Shown piece by piece: positions 30,007 to 38,706 of a stretch of DNA of 64,000 bases. The notes below the pieces were generated by a model. It worked only from the letters and a program-made list of their open reading frames with translations, was not told where the DNA came from and did no database searches. Positions within the stretch are counted from its first letter, which is position 1. Every line of letters begins with the position of its first letter. This DNA is from Thalassolituus oleivorans MIL-1 (lineage in GTDB: Bacteria > Pseudomonadota > Gammaproteobacteria > Pseudomonadales > Oceanobacteraceae). The DNA is taken from assembly GCF_000355675.1 (NCBI RefSeq), contig NC_020888.1:2250883-2314882 (forward strand), written 5' to 3'. The position numbers and the translations under genes were made by a program.

Positions 30007-30669
30007 TTAGCGTACTTTTGCGGAGAACAAAGCGACGCAGCCTTGTACTTCTAATGTGACCTTATCGAAGCGCTGTTCCAGAGCGTGTTTTAACTCAAAA
30101 AGGGTGTCTTCTGAATTCGAGAAGATGCCCTTTTTGTTATAAAAACCCATCAGCTTTTTCGCCATCCAATTTCTCGGCACATCACCCTGTAAAATCGTAG
30201 AACCAAATACGGTTGCACCTGAATTCATCAATGGAATGAGATGATCAAATGCGATGGCTTTTTCACTAATTTTTCCGGGCACGCAGTGAAACAAATAATT
30301 AATACCCAACGAATCAAACGGTTTAATCACCGCCGTCACAGGTTCGAGAACATTTTGGCGATAAGTTTCGGGCGAATAACGCGCGATACGTTCAGATGCA
30401 TAAACTAACGTGCTGTCATTCATATCCATCAAAGCGACGCGAGGAGTCGCTGTCGGAAATTGGCAATGATCGGGAAAATAACCACTGCCAACCCCTACAT
30501 CTAAATGGTTCGCCGTTACGTGCGCATTGTAGTGCGCTTCAATCCGTGGCGTCGGACACTTCCAGATGTAACGATTCGATATCCCCAAAACAATAAAATC
30601 ATAAAGCGATAATGTTTTAGATGTATAAACCGCTTGCCCTGCGAGCACTTGGTCTTGAGTAGGAGTCAT
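30007..30669 (-). CDS. SAM-dependent class I methyltransferase
   Basis: A 220-residue protein with motif I HLDVGVGSGYF, motif II-like RVALMDMNDST, and INYLFHCVPG then DHLIPLMNSGATVFGSTILQ, a standard Rossmann methyltransferase order. Such proteins in marine bacteria are annotated only as class I methyltransferases and the substrate is unknown. It converges with the DUF2058 gene over an 8-nt gap. Confidence 0.82.
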   Translation of the reverse strand: MTPTQDQVLAGQAVYTSKTLSLYDFIVLGISNRYIWKCPTPRIEAHYNAHVTANHLDVGVGSGYFPDHCQFPTATPRVALMDMNDSTLVYASERIARYSPETYRQNVLEPVTAVIKPFDSLGINYLFHCVPGKISEKAIAFDHLIPLMNSGATVFGSTILQGDVPRNWMAKKLMGFYNKKGIFSNSEDTLFELKHALEQRFDKVTLEVQGCVALFSAKVR

Positions 30670-30808
30670 AGATACTGTCCCTGTTTCTAGATAGAAAGAT
30701 TTTTATTCTGGAAGTAAGCATAAACATTACACGCTCAGCAAGGCAAGGCGTCACTTAAGAAATGCGCCTCCATCTAGCGGATTCGTTTTATAACAGCTCA
30801 TCCACTGG

Positions 30809-31378
30809 CTATGGAAAGTGCATTAATGGCGCAAGTGAAGGTTTAAATTGTTCGATCTCCTCACGACTCAATCCCTTAAGTTCATACGGAAATACTAACC
30901 AATCATTTGTCTCGTATAGATAAAAGTCTGGGGATAAATTCGTGCGATTCAAACTGGGGCGTCGATATAAGGTCGCGATTCTCACCTGCTCTGGCATATT
31001 CAGTTTCAACTTACTTTCTAACCGTTGAATAACAGCATTAACGTTATAGCCGGTGCTAAAAACATCATCGACAATGAGCAAGTTGTCTTCCGCATTTAAC
31101 CGCTCGATTAAATACTGAGTGCCGTGAACTCGAATTTCTTGCGGCGCATTCACCATACTTTGATACGCCGGCTGGCCTCGATATGACGTTCGTAAGGCAA
31201 TATGGTCTGTCTTAACTCCCAATGTTTGCAGGCACTCTTGCACATAAATACCAACTGAACTGCCACCACGCCAAAGTCCGACAATGCAGGTGGGGCGAAA
31301 ATCACTACGGAAAATTTCTACCCCTAAGCGGAAAGCGTCCTCAATGACGGCTTGTTCCGCGATAAATTGCTTCTGCAT
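30809..31378 (-). CDS. Hypoxanthine phosphoribosyltransferase-like protein (minus-strand copy)
   Basis: A 189-residue type I phosphoribosyltransferase with the PRPP loop NLLIVDDVFSTGYNVNAVIQ and the N-terminal IFRSDFRPTCIVGLWRGGSS. The C-terminal region has DFYLYETNDWLVFPYELKGL. It is related to the plus-strand protein at 31483-32058 but diverged. Enzymes of this shape convert hypoxanthine or guanine with PRPP to nucleotides. The first codon may be the ATG at 31378 or the GTG at 31381; a GAGGAAAGG site lies close by. Confidence 0.85.
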   Translation of the reverse strand: MQKQFIAEQAVIEDAFRLGVEIFRSDFRPTCIVGLWRGGSSVGIYVQECLQTLGVKTDHIALRTSYRGQPAYQSMVNAPQEIRVHGTQYLIERLNAEDNLLIVDDVFSTGYNVNAVIQRLESKLKLNMPEQVRIATLYRRPSLNRTNLSPDFYLYETNDWLVFPYELKGLSREEIEQFKPSLAPLMHFP

Positions 31379-31425
31379 CACCTTTCCTCTTGTTAACCAA
31401 ACCAGGTACAGGCTATGTTAACACT

Positions 31426-31439
31426 TGACCGATTGGTCA
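31426..31439. promoter_or_regulatory. Small dyad in the divergent phosphoribosyltransferase intergenic region
   Basis: TGACC-GATT-GGTCA, an inverted repeat with a 4-nt centre, lies midway between the two divergent genes. Such dyads are common operators; no regulator gene is adjacent, so the factor is unknown. Confidence 0.4.
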
Positions 31440-31482
31440 GATAATAACTTTGGCAGCTCTGCTTGGTAAACAGGAGATCGAC

Positions 31483-32058
31483 ATGAGTGACAAGCAATAC
31501 CTCAGCGCGCAAGGGCTGCTCGAAGACTCATGGAAACTAGCTGAGCAAATACTTAAATCTGACTTTCGGCCAACCTTTATGATCGCCGTATGGCGTGGCG
31601 GCGTACCAATCGGCATCGCGGTACAGGAATATCTCAGCTATCACGGCATTGATACCGATAACATCGCCATTCGAACCTCGTCCTATCAAGGGATAGATCA
31701 ACAAGCGCGGCAAGTGGCTGTGCATGGCCTCGGCTATTTAGTAAAAAATATTCAGCACTCTGATAGCTTGCTGATCGTCGACGATGTATTCGACAGTGGT
31801 CGTTCCATCGAAGCCATAGTCAATGAGCTAACCCGCCTAGCACGCCGCAATACACCACACGATATTCGCATTGCCGTTCCTTACTTCAAGCCAGCGCGAA
31901 ATCGCACCAACCGAGTGCCCGACTATTACCTTTACGAAACTGACGCTTGGCTTAAATACCCTCATTCATTAGAGGGGTTAAGCACAGAGGAAATTCGTGA
32001 TAACCGGCCAGAGCTTTACAACATTATCAAAGATTGCTTACCGCCAACGCCGTCGTAA
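31483..32058 (+). CDS. Hypoxanthine phosphoribosyltransferase-like protein (plus-strand copy)
   Basis: A 191-residue protein with the PRPP loop SLLIVDDVFDSGRSIEAIVN, the N-terminal ILKSDFRPTFMIAVWRGGVP and C-terminal YYLYETDAWLKYPHSLEGLS. Same fold and layout as the divergent neighbour at 30809-31378, with which it shares these three blocks. The ATG at 31483 has AGGAG 6 nt upstream; the frame from 31450 has no support. Its substrate (hypoxanthine or guanine) is inferred from the family. Confidence 0.87.
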   Translation: MSDKQYLSAQGLLEDSWKLAEQILKSDFRPTFMIAVWRGGVPIGIAVQEYLSYHGIDTDNIAIRTSSYQGIDQQARQVAVHGLGYLVKNIQHSDSLLIVDDVFDSGRSIEAIVNELTRLARRNTPHDIRIAVPYFKPARNRTNRVPDYYLYETDAWLKYPHSLEGLSTEEIRDNRPELYNIIKDCLPPTPS

Positions 32059-32202
32059 CAAGATGCGCCATCGTCAAAATTGATAACGTAGCTTCCTTAG
32101 CAAAATTATGTTTTTGTGAAATGACGATATCAAACTGACCTGTATCATTCCTATTTTTGTGTAAACACCGTAAGGTGAAATACCCAAATTAGGAGGCTCA
32201 TC

Positions 32203-33357
32203 ATGAAATCGGCACTGATCATTGGCGGCACTGTTGTTGCCATCATTGCGGCGATAAGCCTCTGGCCTGAAACCCCAGTTGCAGTTACCACCACTCCTGT
32301 TCAGGTTGGCAAGGTAGAGTCGTTAGTCTCCAACACTCGTTCCGGAACCGTGCAAGCCTGTTTACGCTCGCATTTATCCCTTACCCAAGGTGGGCAGGTG
32401 AATCAGTTATTAGTGCAGCAAGGCGATACCGTCGTCGCTGGGCAATTACTCATGACCTTGTGGAACGACGACATTAAAGCGGGCATCGCTCAAGCTCAGG
32501 CCCAAGTAGCCATCGCACAATCCAATAAAGCATCGCGCTGCCGCCAAGCTGAAGCCGATTTACGCGACGCCAAACGCCTGCGCGACTTACGCAAAAGGAA
32601 CATGGCATCGGAAGAACAGCTAGATCGCTCCAATACCGTTGCCGACATCAGCCGTTTCGCCTGCGAGCAGCAAGATGCACAAATTCAGCAAGTACAAGCC
32701 GCCCTCGATTTACAACAAGCTCGTCTAGCGCAAACTGAATTACGCGCTCCGTTCGCCGGAATTATTGCCGAGGTTAACGGCGAAGTTGGCGAATATGCCA
32801 CGCCCTCGCCTCCGGGCGTTGCCACCCCACCAGCCATTGATCTGATCAATCAAGAATGCCTGTATGTACGTGCGCCGATTGATGAAGTCGATGCTGCACA
32901 AGTCAAAATCGGCATGGAAACTCGGGTTACCTTAGATGCCTTCCAAGATCAAACATTCACAGGGCTTGTTAGCCGGATTGCACCCTATGTTCAGGATCTT
33001 GAAAAACAAGCGCGTACCGTCGATGTCGACGTCACACTCAGTAGCTTGCCACAAGATATCGACCTACTTATTGGTTACAGCGCCGATATCGAAGTCATTA
33101 CCGCATCGCGTGATAACGTTGTGCGCATTCCTACCGAATTATTGCTGGAAGGCAACAAAGTACTAACGGTACAAAACGACGCCATCGCAGAAGTGCCATT
33201 AACGCTGGGTTTAACCAACTGGACATGGAGCGAAGTGACGGCCGGACTCAAGGCTGGTGATGCTGTGATTAATAGTTTGGATATTCCCGATTTAAACCCA
33301 GGAATCAAAGTAAAAATTACACCAGCAAGCGACTCTGGAATAACAAAAGATGATTGA
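32203..33357 (+). CDS. MacA/HlyD-type periplasmic adaptor
   Basis: A 384-residue membrane-fusion protein with one N-terminal helix (residues 3-21), a biotinyl-lipoyl-like domain split around a coiled-coil hairpin (about 100-170), LRAPFAGIIAEVNGEVGEYA and a C-terminal beta barrel. It would bridge the ABC exporter to an outer-membrane channel such as TolC, which is not encoded nearby. Cysteines at three places near and within the hairpin (ACLRSH, SRCRQAE, RFACEQQ) are unusual for such adaptors. Start has the strong AGGAGG site; stop overlaps the ATPase start by 8 nt. Confidence 0.88.
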   Translation: MKSALIIGGTVVAIIAAISLWPETPVAVTTTPVQVGKVESLVSNTRSGTVQACLRSHLSLTQGGQVNQLLVQQGDTVVAGQLLMTLWNDDIKAGIAQAQAQVAIAQSNKASRCRQAEADLRDAKRLRDLRKRNMASEEQLDRSNTVADISRFACEQQDAQIQQVQAALDLQQARLAQTELRAPFAGIIAEVNGEVGEYATPSPPGVATPPAIDLINQECLYVRAPIDEVDAAQVKIGMETRVTLDAFQDQTFTGLVSRIAPYVQDLEKQARTVDVDVTLSSLPQDIDLLIGYSADIEVITASRDNVVRIPTELLLEGNKVLTVQNDAIAEVPLTLGLTNWTWSEVTAGLKAGDAVINSLDIPDLNPGIKVKITPASDSGITKDD

Positions 33358-34024
33358 TGTTAAAGGTGTTCATCGCACTTTTATTCTTGGCGATCAACCC
33401 GTTCACGCGCTCAATGATATTCACCTGCATATTGATAAAGGCGAATACATCTCCGTGATGGGGCCGTCTGGCTCAGGGAAATCGACGCTACTCAATATGT
33501 TGGGATTACTCGATGTACCAGACGATGGCGAATATTGGTTAGCCGGTAAAAATACCGTACCTATGAGCGAAGAACAGCGTGCCGCTTTTCGCCGCGATCA
33601 CATTGGTTTTGTTTTTCAGTCGTATCATTTAATTCCACGCTTAAGCGCCCGCGAAAATATCGAACTTCCACTCATGCTTGCAGGCATAGCACCTAGTGAG
33701 CGCCGTCGTCGTATCGACCCTGTACTCAAGCGTTTAGGGCTAATTGATCGCGCCGGCCACAAGCCCGAACAGCTATCTGGCGGCCAACGCCAACGAGTTG
33801 CCATCGGACGCGCAACAATTATGAACGCCCCACTGCTGCTCGCCGACGAACCAACAGGTAACCTTGATAGCCAAGCCGGTGAAGAAGTGGTGAATTTATT
33901 AGAAGAATTAAATCACAACGGCACCACCCTAATCGTCGTCACCCACGATACCGATCTCGGTTTGCGTGCCGGCCGCCGAATTCGCATGGTCGATGGTCGT
34001 ATTGTTGAGGACAATCGCGCGTGA
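33350..34024 (+). CDS. MacB-type ABC exporter ATPase
   Basis: A 224-residue ATP-binding subunit of the LolD/MacB class: Walker A GPSGSGKSTLLNMLG, Q-loop GFVFQSYHLIPRLSA, signature LSGGQRQRVAIGRA, Walker B LLLADEPTGNLDS and switch VVTHDTDL. It overlaps the adaptor by 8 nt and the first permease by 4 nt (ATGA), so all four genes are coupled. Confidence 0.94.
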   Translation: MIDVKGVHRTFILGDQPVHALNDIHLHIDKGEYISVMGPSGSGKSTLLNMLGLLDVPDDGEYWLAGKNTVPMSEEQRAAFRRDHIGFVFQSYHLIPRLSARENIELPLMLAGIAPSERRRRIDPVLKRLGLIDRAGHKPEQLSGGQRQRVAIGRATIMNAPLLLADEPTGNLDSQAGEEVVNLLEELNHNGTTLIVVTHDTDLGLRAGRRIRMVDGRIVEDNRA

Positions 34025-35238
34025 TGACCCTGCGCGATCAAATCAGCTTTAGCCTTATCGCCATCACGCGGCAACGCTTTCGCACCATCATGCAATTGGT
34101 GGCTATGGCCATCGGTGTATTAGCAGTCGTGCTATTAACTGGCCTAGGAGAAGGCGGTCGCCAATACGTATTGACCGAATTTTCATCCCTCGGCAAAGAC
34201 ACCATTCTTTTGCTGCCAGGACGCAAAGAAACCAGCGGCGGCATGCCACCACTTAGCGGCGAAGGCACGCGTGATATCACCCTTGATGATGCCACCAGTT
34301 TGCTGCGCTTGCGCAATGTCGAGCGTATCGCACCTTTAGTCGTCGGTAATACCAGTATCAGTGCCGGTAACCGCAGCCGCGAATCGTTAATTATTGGCAC
34401 CAATGCCGCCTTCTTTGCGGTACGACAACTCGAAGTTCGCCAAGGAAAAATATTAGCGGACATTCCTTTAAATCAAACCCAACCCGACTGCGTAATCGGC
34501 GCGCAATTAAAGCACGAGTTATTTGGCCCACGCATAGCGATTGGCCAGTGGTTAAAGCTTTCGCAATACCGCTGTCGGGTGATCGGTATTCTTGCCGACA
34601 CCGGCACAGGGCTTGGCATTAATATGAGCGACGCATTAATTATTCCTGTTGCTAATGCCATGCAATTGTTTAATACCGAAGGCTTATTTCGCGTAATGAT
34701 TGATGTGCGCTCAGTGCAAGCAATACCCGCATTAATTTCTAACATCGAACAACAAATGACAATGCTGCATGACGGCCAACTCGACGTTACGGTGACAACA
34801 CCCGACTCTCTTCTCGCCGCCTTCGATAATATTCTACTGGTACTTACCCTCGCCATCGCCGGTATCGGCGGCATCAGCCTTATCGTTGCCGGTGTTCTGA
34901 TTATGAATATGACCGTTATTAGCGTATCGCAACGCAGCGCAGAAATTGGCTTATTAAAAGCACTGGGGGCATCGAGTCACGAAGTGAAAATACTATTTAT
35001 TACTGAAGCCTCAATGCTCTCTGTTTGTGGTGCCGCGCTTGGACTAGTCACTGCCGAAGCCTGCCTCTGGCTAGCGCGCCAACAATTCCCCGACGTGCCC
35101 TTTCATGCCCCATGGTGGGCAAGCGTAACCGCCGTAGGTGTTGCCGCCGGCACAGGACTCTTATTTGCGTGGCTGCCAGCACGACGCGCTGCCGCTCAAG
35201 CACCCGTGCTGGCATTGCAAAAACGCGGGGGTAAATAG
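34021..35238 (+). CDS. ABC transporter permease, MacB-like (first)
   Basis: A 405-residue permease with an N-terminal helix (about 20-42), a large periplasmic MacB_PCD domain and three C-terminal FtsX helices (about 275-305, 325-350 and 365-390) with the family ERS-like SQRSAEIGLLKALGASSHEV segment. It is one of two different permeases here, which suggests a heterodimeric exporter with the ATPase and adaptor. The substrate is not identified; MacAB-type pumps expel macrolides, siderophores or lipopeptides. Confidence 0.9.
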   Translation: MMTLRDQISFSLIAITRQRFRTIMQLVAMAIGVLAVVLLTGLGEGGRQYVLTEFSSLGKDTILLLPGRKETSGGMPPLSGEGTRDITLDDATSLLRLRNVERIAPLVVGNTSISAGNRSRESLIIGTNAAFFAVRQLEVRQGKILADIPLNQTQPDCVIGAQLKHELFGPRIAIGQWLKLSQYRCRVIGILADTGTGLGINMSDALIIPVANAMQLFNTEGLFRVMIDVRSVQAIPALISNIEQQMTMLHDGQLDVTVTTPDSLLAAFDNILLVLTLAIAGIGGISLIVAGVLIMNMTVISVSQRSAEIGLLKALGASSHEVKILFITEASMLSVCGAALGLVTAEACLWLARQQFPDVPFHAPWWASVTAVGVAAGTGLLFAWLPARRAAAQAPVLALQKRGGK

Positions 35239-35240
35239 CG

Positions 35241-36437
35241 ATGCGCTGGCTTGATTGGCTGCGACTGATACTTTCATCCGTATTAGCGAGCCCACTTAAA
35301 AGCTTATTAACCGCTCTAGGGATTGCCATAGGCATAGCCGCCGTTACGCTGCTGACCTCACTCGGCGAAGGCGTACGCCACTATGTGCTTGATAACTTCT
35401 CGCAATTTGGCACCCGCATCATTGCCATTAGCCCAGGTAAAACCGAAACCTCAGGGATGGGTAGCCTTATTAGCTCGGTGCGCTTACTCACCATGGACGA
35501 CCTTCGCCTGCTGGAAAATCTACCGGGGGCCGAGCATGTAGTGGCTAACGTTCAAGGCTCTGGCCCTATTCGCCATGGAGAAAAAGTCCGCAACACCACA
35601 ATCTATGGAACCACCCCAAGCATGGTAAAAGCATGGGATTTTAAAGTGGCCAGCGGACGCTTTTTACCCGATAACCACCGCCAAAACTCCCCCGCTTACG
35701 CCGTGCTAGGCCACAAAGTAAAAAGCGAATTATTTGCCACCAGCAATCCGCTAGGCGAGATTATTCGCGTAGGAGGACAACGCTATCGAGTGATCGGTGT
35801 AATGCAAGAAAAAGGCTCAATGCTAGGATTTGATCTCGACGACATGGTCTATATCCCCGCCGATAGAGCACTTAGCTTATTTGATCGTGAAGGCCTAATG
35901 GAAATTGATGTCGTGTTTTCAGCCGCCACCACCTCAGACCGAATGGCCAGCTTAATAAAACAACGCTTGATTGCCCGTCACGGCCAAGAAGACTTTACCT
36001 TAGTCACCCAAGACGAAATGCTCGCCAGCTTAAACCGCATTTTATCTATGCTGACCCTCGGCATAGCCGCACTGGGATCGATCTCACTCATTGTCGGCGG
36101 CGTTGGAATATTTACCGTGATGACCACCAATCTAGCCGAGCGCATTCCCGAAATAGGCTTACTACGCGCCATTGGCACATCACGACGTCAATTACTGGGA
36201 ATATTTGTTGGTGAAGCAATCGCGCTATCGCTATTAGGGGGTTTAGCCGGAATGGGCTTTGCCCTACTCGTGCTTGGCATACTCAGCATCGCCCTACCCG
36301 AGTTTCCCATGACACCCAATGTCATCTACCTTTTCAGCGCCTTAATTAGCTCGGTAATCATTGGATTAATTGCAGGGATAAGGCCTGCTTGGCAAGCCTC
36401 GAAGCTTAGCCCAGTAGTAGCGCTAAGGGATGAATAA
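35241..36437 (+). CDS. ABC transporter permease, MacB-like (second)
   Basis: A 398-residue permease with the same layout as the first: an N-terminal helix (about 20-42), a periplasmic domain, and FtsX helices with VGGVGIFTVMTTNLAERIPE followed by IGLLRAIGTSRRQ. It starts 2 nt after the first permease's stop. The pair is related but clearly diverged. No terminator is obvious at its end. Confidence 0.9.
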   Translation: MRWLDWLRLILSSVLASPLKSLLTALGIAIGIAAVTLLTSLGEGVRHYVLDNFSQFGTRIIAISPGKTETSGMGSLISSVRLLTMDDLRLLENLPGAEHVVANVQGSGPIRHGEKVRNTTIYGTTPSMVKAWDFKVASGRFLPDNHRQNSPAYAVLGHKVKSELFATSNPLGEIIRVGGQRYRVIGVMQEKGSMLGFDLDDMVYIPADRALSLFDREGLMEIDVVFSAATTSDRMASLIKQRLIARHGQEDFTLVTQDEMLASLNRILSMLTLGIAALGSISLIVGGVGIFTVMTTNLAERIPEIGLLRAIGTSRRQLLGIFVGEAIALSLLGGLAGMGFALLVLGILSIALPEFPMTPNVIYLFSALISSVIIGLIAGIRPAWQASKLSPVVALRDE

Positions 36438-36457
36438 AGCTTGAGCGTTTTTTGAAC

Positions 36458-37165
36458 TCATTTATAGATTCTCCGAACCTCCGCAGTAAGAGCTTCCTTT
36501 GCACCAGACTCAAGAAGTCGGCCATGAGCAGAGACAATGGCGTCAAAATCGAGAGCTAACAATTTTTCAAAGTCAGACCTGAGTGATCCGCCTTTAGGTG
36601 TCACGCCTTTGAGCCACGGCGGACCAATATTCACTCCGATTTTAAAGCCAAGCAGTTTAAAGGCAATTTTAGTGAACCAAGTAAAATAGCTCCAATCCGC
36701 ATGATATTGCACGCTATCGGTTGTAATCAGAAGCTTATTATCTTTAAGAAATAAAGCCGCTTCAGGGTTTTTAGCAGACTCAAAAATAAAAAATTCTGAA
36801 TTTGGAAATGGGCTAACTGAGTTTGTCGTTATCAATTGAGTTGCTTTCGGCTGAGGGTAAGTAACCTGCCCTGCTTGCGCCCAGAATTCGCACTGATACC
36901 GATCTAAATAAAATGCATCATCAAGCCCATGGAAGTCGCCAAGTCTCATTATGTGTTTGACGTCGCCAAGCTCATCTAAACTAGAAAGCCCTTCTTCACT
37001 CATACGAACAGGATTAATTAACGTTAGCTCCTGCCCGCTTTTAAGAATGACCATATTTCGATTCATTCGCATCCCGGGCCCCATTTTTATACTGCCGTGT
37101 AAAAAATAGACTCCTGGATACAAGCTAACTATTTCATCGTGAGGGTAAGATGATGGATACATCAC
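36458..37165 (-). CDS. DUF4336-like metallo-beta-lactamase-fold protein
   Basis: A 235-residue protein beginning DEIVSLYPGVYFLHGSIKMG, with RNMVILKSGQELTLINPVR and SVSPFPNSEFFIFESAKNPEAALF, close in layout to DUF4336 proteins with a metallo-beta-lactamase-like fold. The classical HxHxDH motif is not seen; MRLGDFHGLDDAFYLD and DAIVSAHGRLLE may supply partial metal ligands. Its function is unknown. It converges with the ABC permease gene and has no co-directional partner nearby. Confidence 0.65.
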   Translation of the reverse strand: MMYPSSYPHDEIVSLYPGVYFLHGSIKMGPGMRMNRNMVILKSGQELTLINPVRMSEEGLSSLDELGDVKHIMRLGDFHGLDDAFYLDRYQCEFWAQAGQVTYPQPKATQLITTNSVSPFPNSEFFIFESAKNPEAALFLKDNKLLITTDSVQYHADWSYFTWFTKIAFKLLGFKIGVNIGPPWLKGVTPKGGSLRSDFEKLLALDFDAIVSAHGRLLESGAKEALTAEVRRIYK

Positions 37166-37269
37166 TCTTCCTTAAGTGTTGGTATTACAGTGTTTAATGA
37201 TTTAGCAACCAATATTACATACAAAATATCGTTCCAGAAAACCTAAAATACACTCAAAGCAAGCAATTT

Positions 37270-37647
37270 TCACGAATCGAAAAAACCTAAAGTATCCGCA
37301 ATCGCTAAGAAAATCATCATTACTCCCGATATTGTTAACAACCAATAAAATATTGCAGCTAAAATACGATCTGACAGGTTTGTTTGATCATGCAGTAGCT
37401 CCGAATTAGCGTACAAGAAAGATAATGGAGTATTTTCAAGCTTTTTACTTAGTTTACGAGGTATAGAGAGAGACTGGGCTACGTTAATAATATCCCACCC
37501 ACTAACATACTCAAATCCTAGCTTATCCTTAGTTTTAGGATTTTTTCTAAGTTTTCGCACTGTTATTTGCCCAAAAAGCACATAAAATATAGCTGCAAAA
37601 AAACCTATTACGCAAGCAATCGCTAGAAGTTGAGAAAGTAAACTCAT
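37270..37647 (-). CDS. Small two-helix membrane protein, candidate immunity protein
   Basis: A 125-residue protein with a transmembrane helix at about 3-26 and another at about 93-117, separated by a charged soluble loop. I do not recognise the family. It starts 1 nt after the stop of the 347-residue gene upstream, so the two are one transcript. Small membrane proteins placed behind toxins with hydrophobic C-termini often act as immunity proteins; that role is inferred only from this layout. Confidence 0.65.
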   Translation of the reverse strand: MSLLSQLLAIACVIGFFAAIFYVLFGQITVRKLRKNPKTKDKLGFEYVSGWDIINVAQSLSIPRKLSKKLENTPLSFLYANSELLHDQTNLSDRILAAIFYWLLTISGVMMIFLAIADTLGFFDS

Positions 37648-37648
37648 T

Positions 37649-38692
37649 CTATTTAATCCCGTTCATAATTCGATCATACCAGTCGCCACCATTTTCCTTG
37701 ACTTGACCATTAATCCACATTGATGCGCCCGCAGCAGAAGCTGCAACAGCAGCACCACCCACTAGTAGACCGACCCATCCAACCGGAGTGGCCACTATAA
37801 GTAAAGTTAACGCTGCGACCCCGGCGTTGACTGCAACAGTCCCTGCAATAGCACTAGCAGCAAAACTACTCGACTCAACAAATAGTTCACGTTCCCAATT
37901 ATCACCGGCTTGATAGCTATTATGGATATTACCAGCGCGACTACCAAAATCGATAACAGCAAGTCCATTACCTAGGACTTTAGCGTACTTGGTAAATTTC
38001 ACTAGATTATTAGCTTGAACCTGACTCGTGACATTTAGTTTGGCAACATTACGGCTACTTTCTGCAATATTCGTCGCTCTTTCAACATTGGTCAGCGGAA
38101 TACCACGGCGGGCTTTTACTTGCGCAGTAACCATTTTTAACTCATTACGAAACTGACTCTGCATCTTCTCAAATGCAACCTGCGCCTTCAGCTTCATAGC
38201 AGCTTTCATTGGTGACTTAGAGACAATCGCCTGGCGATATTCCATTAAAGCCGCTTGGTAATCTTTAACAGAGCCTGCAAACCCACCCAATCGATTAGCA
38301 TAGACACTTGTCGAAGCGCCCATGAGGCCAATATTGTACTCTTTAAGCTTTTCGGTGATTTCAGCCAATGCCACGATATTGTCGCCACCGTACGATAAAG
38401 AGAGATTGGTTAGTTCTTTTGCTACGGGTGCAGGAGAAAGCTGAGCGAGAATACTTCGGCTAGCACCTGATTGGTCGTTACCAATAACATATGGCGTGTT
38501 AGCGGCCATAATTGTTGGTTTTAAGCAGCTAAAGGCCGATATTTGATCAATTTCAATACCGCATTGAAGTTGAAAGTTTTGAGGGCTTAACGATTGATTG
38601 CAGAGCAGAATCTCACTCATTTTAAAATCCATTTTGTAAATAATGACGTTACTGTCTTTTGAAACTTCGAGTTTATTAACTACAGGTGACAC
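37649..38692 (-). CDS. Unknown protein with hydrophobic C-terminus, possible membrane-acting toxin
   Basis: A protein of up to 347 residues: a helical middle (about 105-240, KLKEYNIGLMGASTSVYANR and then SVKDYQAALMEYRQAIV) followed by two Gly/Ala-rich hydrophobic helices at about 276-300 and 303-327, then a short charged tail. No signal peptide is seen. The layout recalls pore-forming or type VI membrane-disrupting effectors, but this is inference. The first codon is a GTG with no ribosome site; ATGs at 38632 and 38620 are alternatives. Base composition is more AT-rich than flanking core genes. Confidence 0.6.
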   Translation of the reverse strand: MSPVVNKLEVSKDSNVIIYKMDFKMSEILLCNQSLSPQNFQLQCGIEIDQISAFSCLKPTIMAANTPYVIGNDQSGASRSILAQLSPAPVAKELTNLSLSYGGDNIVALAEITEKLKEYNIGLMGASTSVYANRLGGFAGSVKDYQAALMEYRQAIVSKSPMKAAMKLKAQVAFEKMQSQFRNELKMVTAQVKARRGIPLTNVERATNIAESSRNVAKLNVTSQVQANNLVKFTKYAKVLGNGLAVIDFGSRAGNIHNSYQAGDNWERELFVESSSFAASAIAGTVAVNAGVAALTLLIVATPVGWVGLLVGGAAVAASAAGASMWINGQVKENGGDWYDRIMNGIK

Positions 38693-38706
38693 TTACAAGA
38701 AATCTA

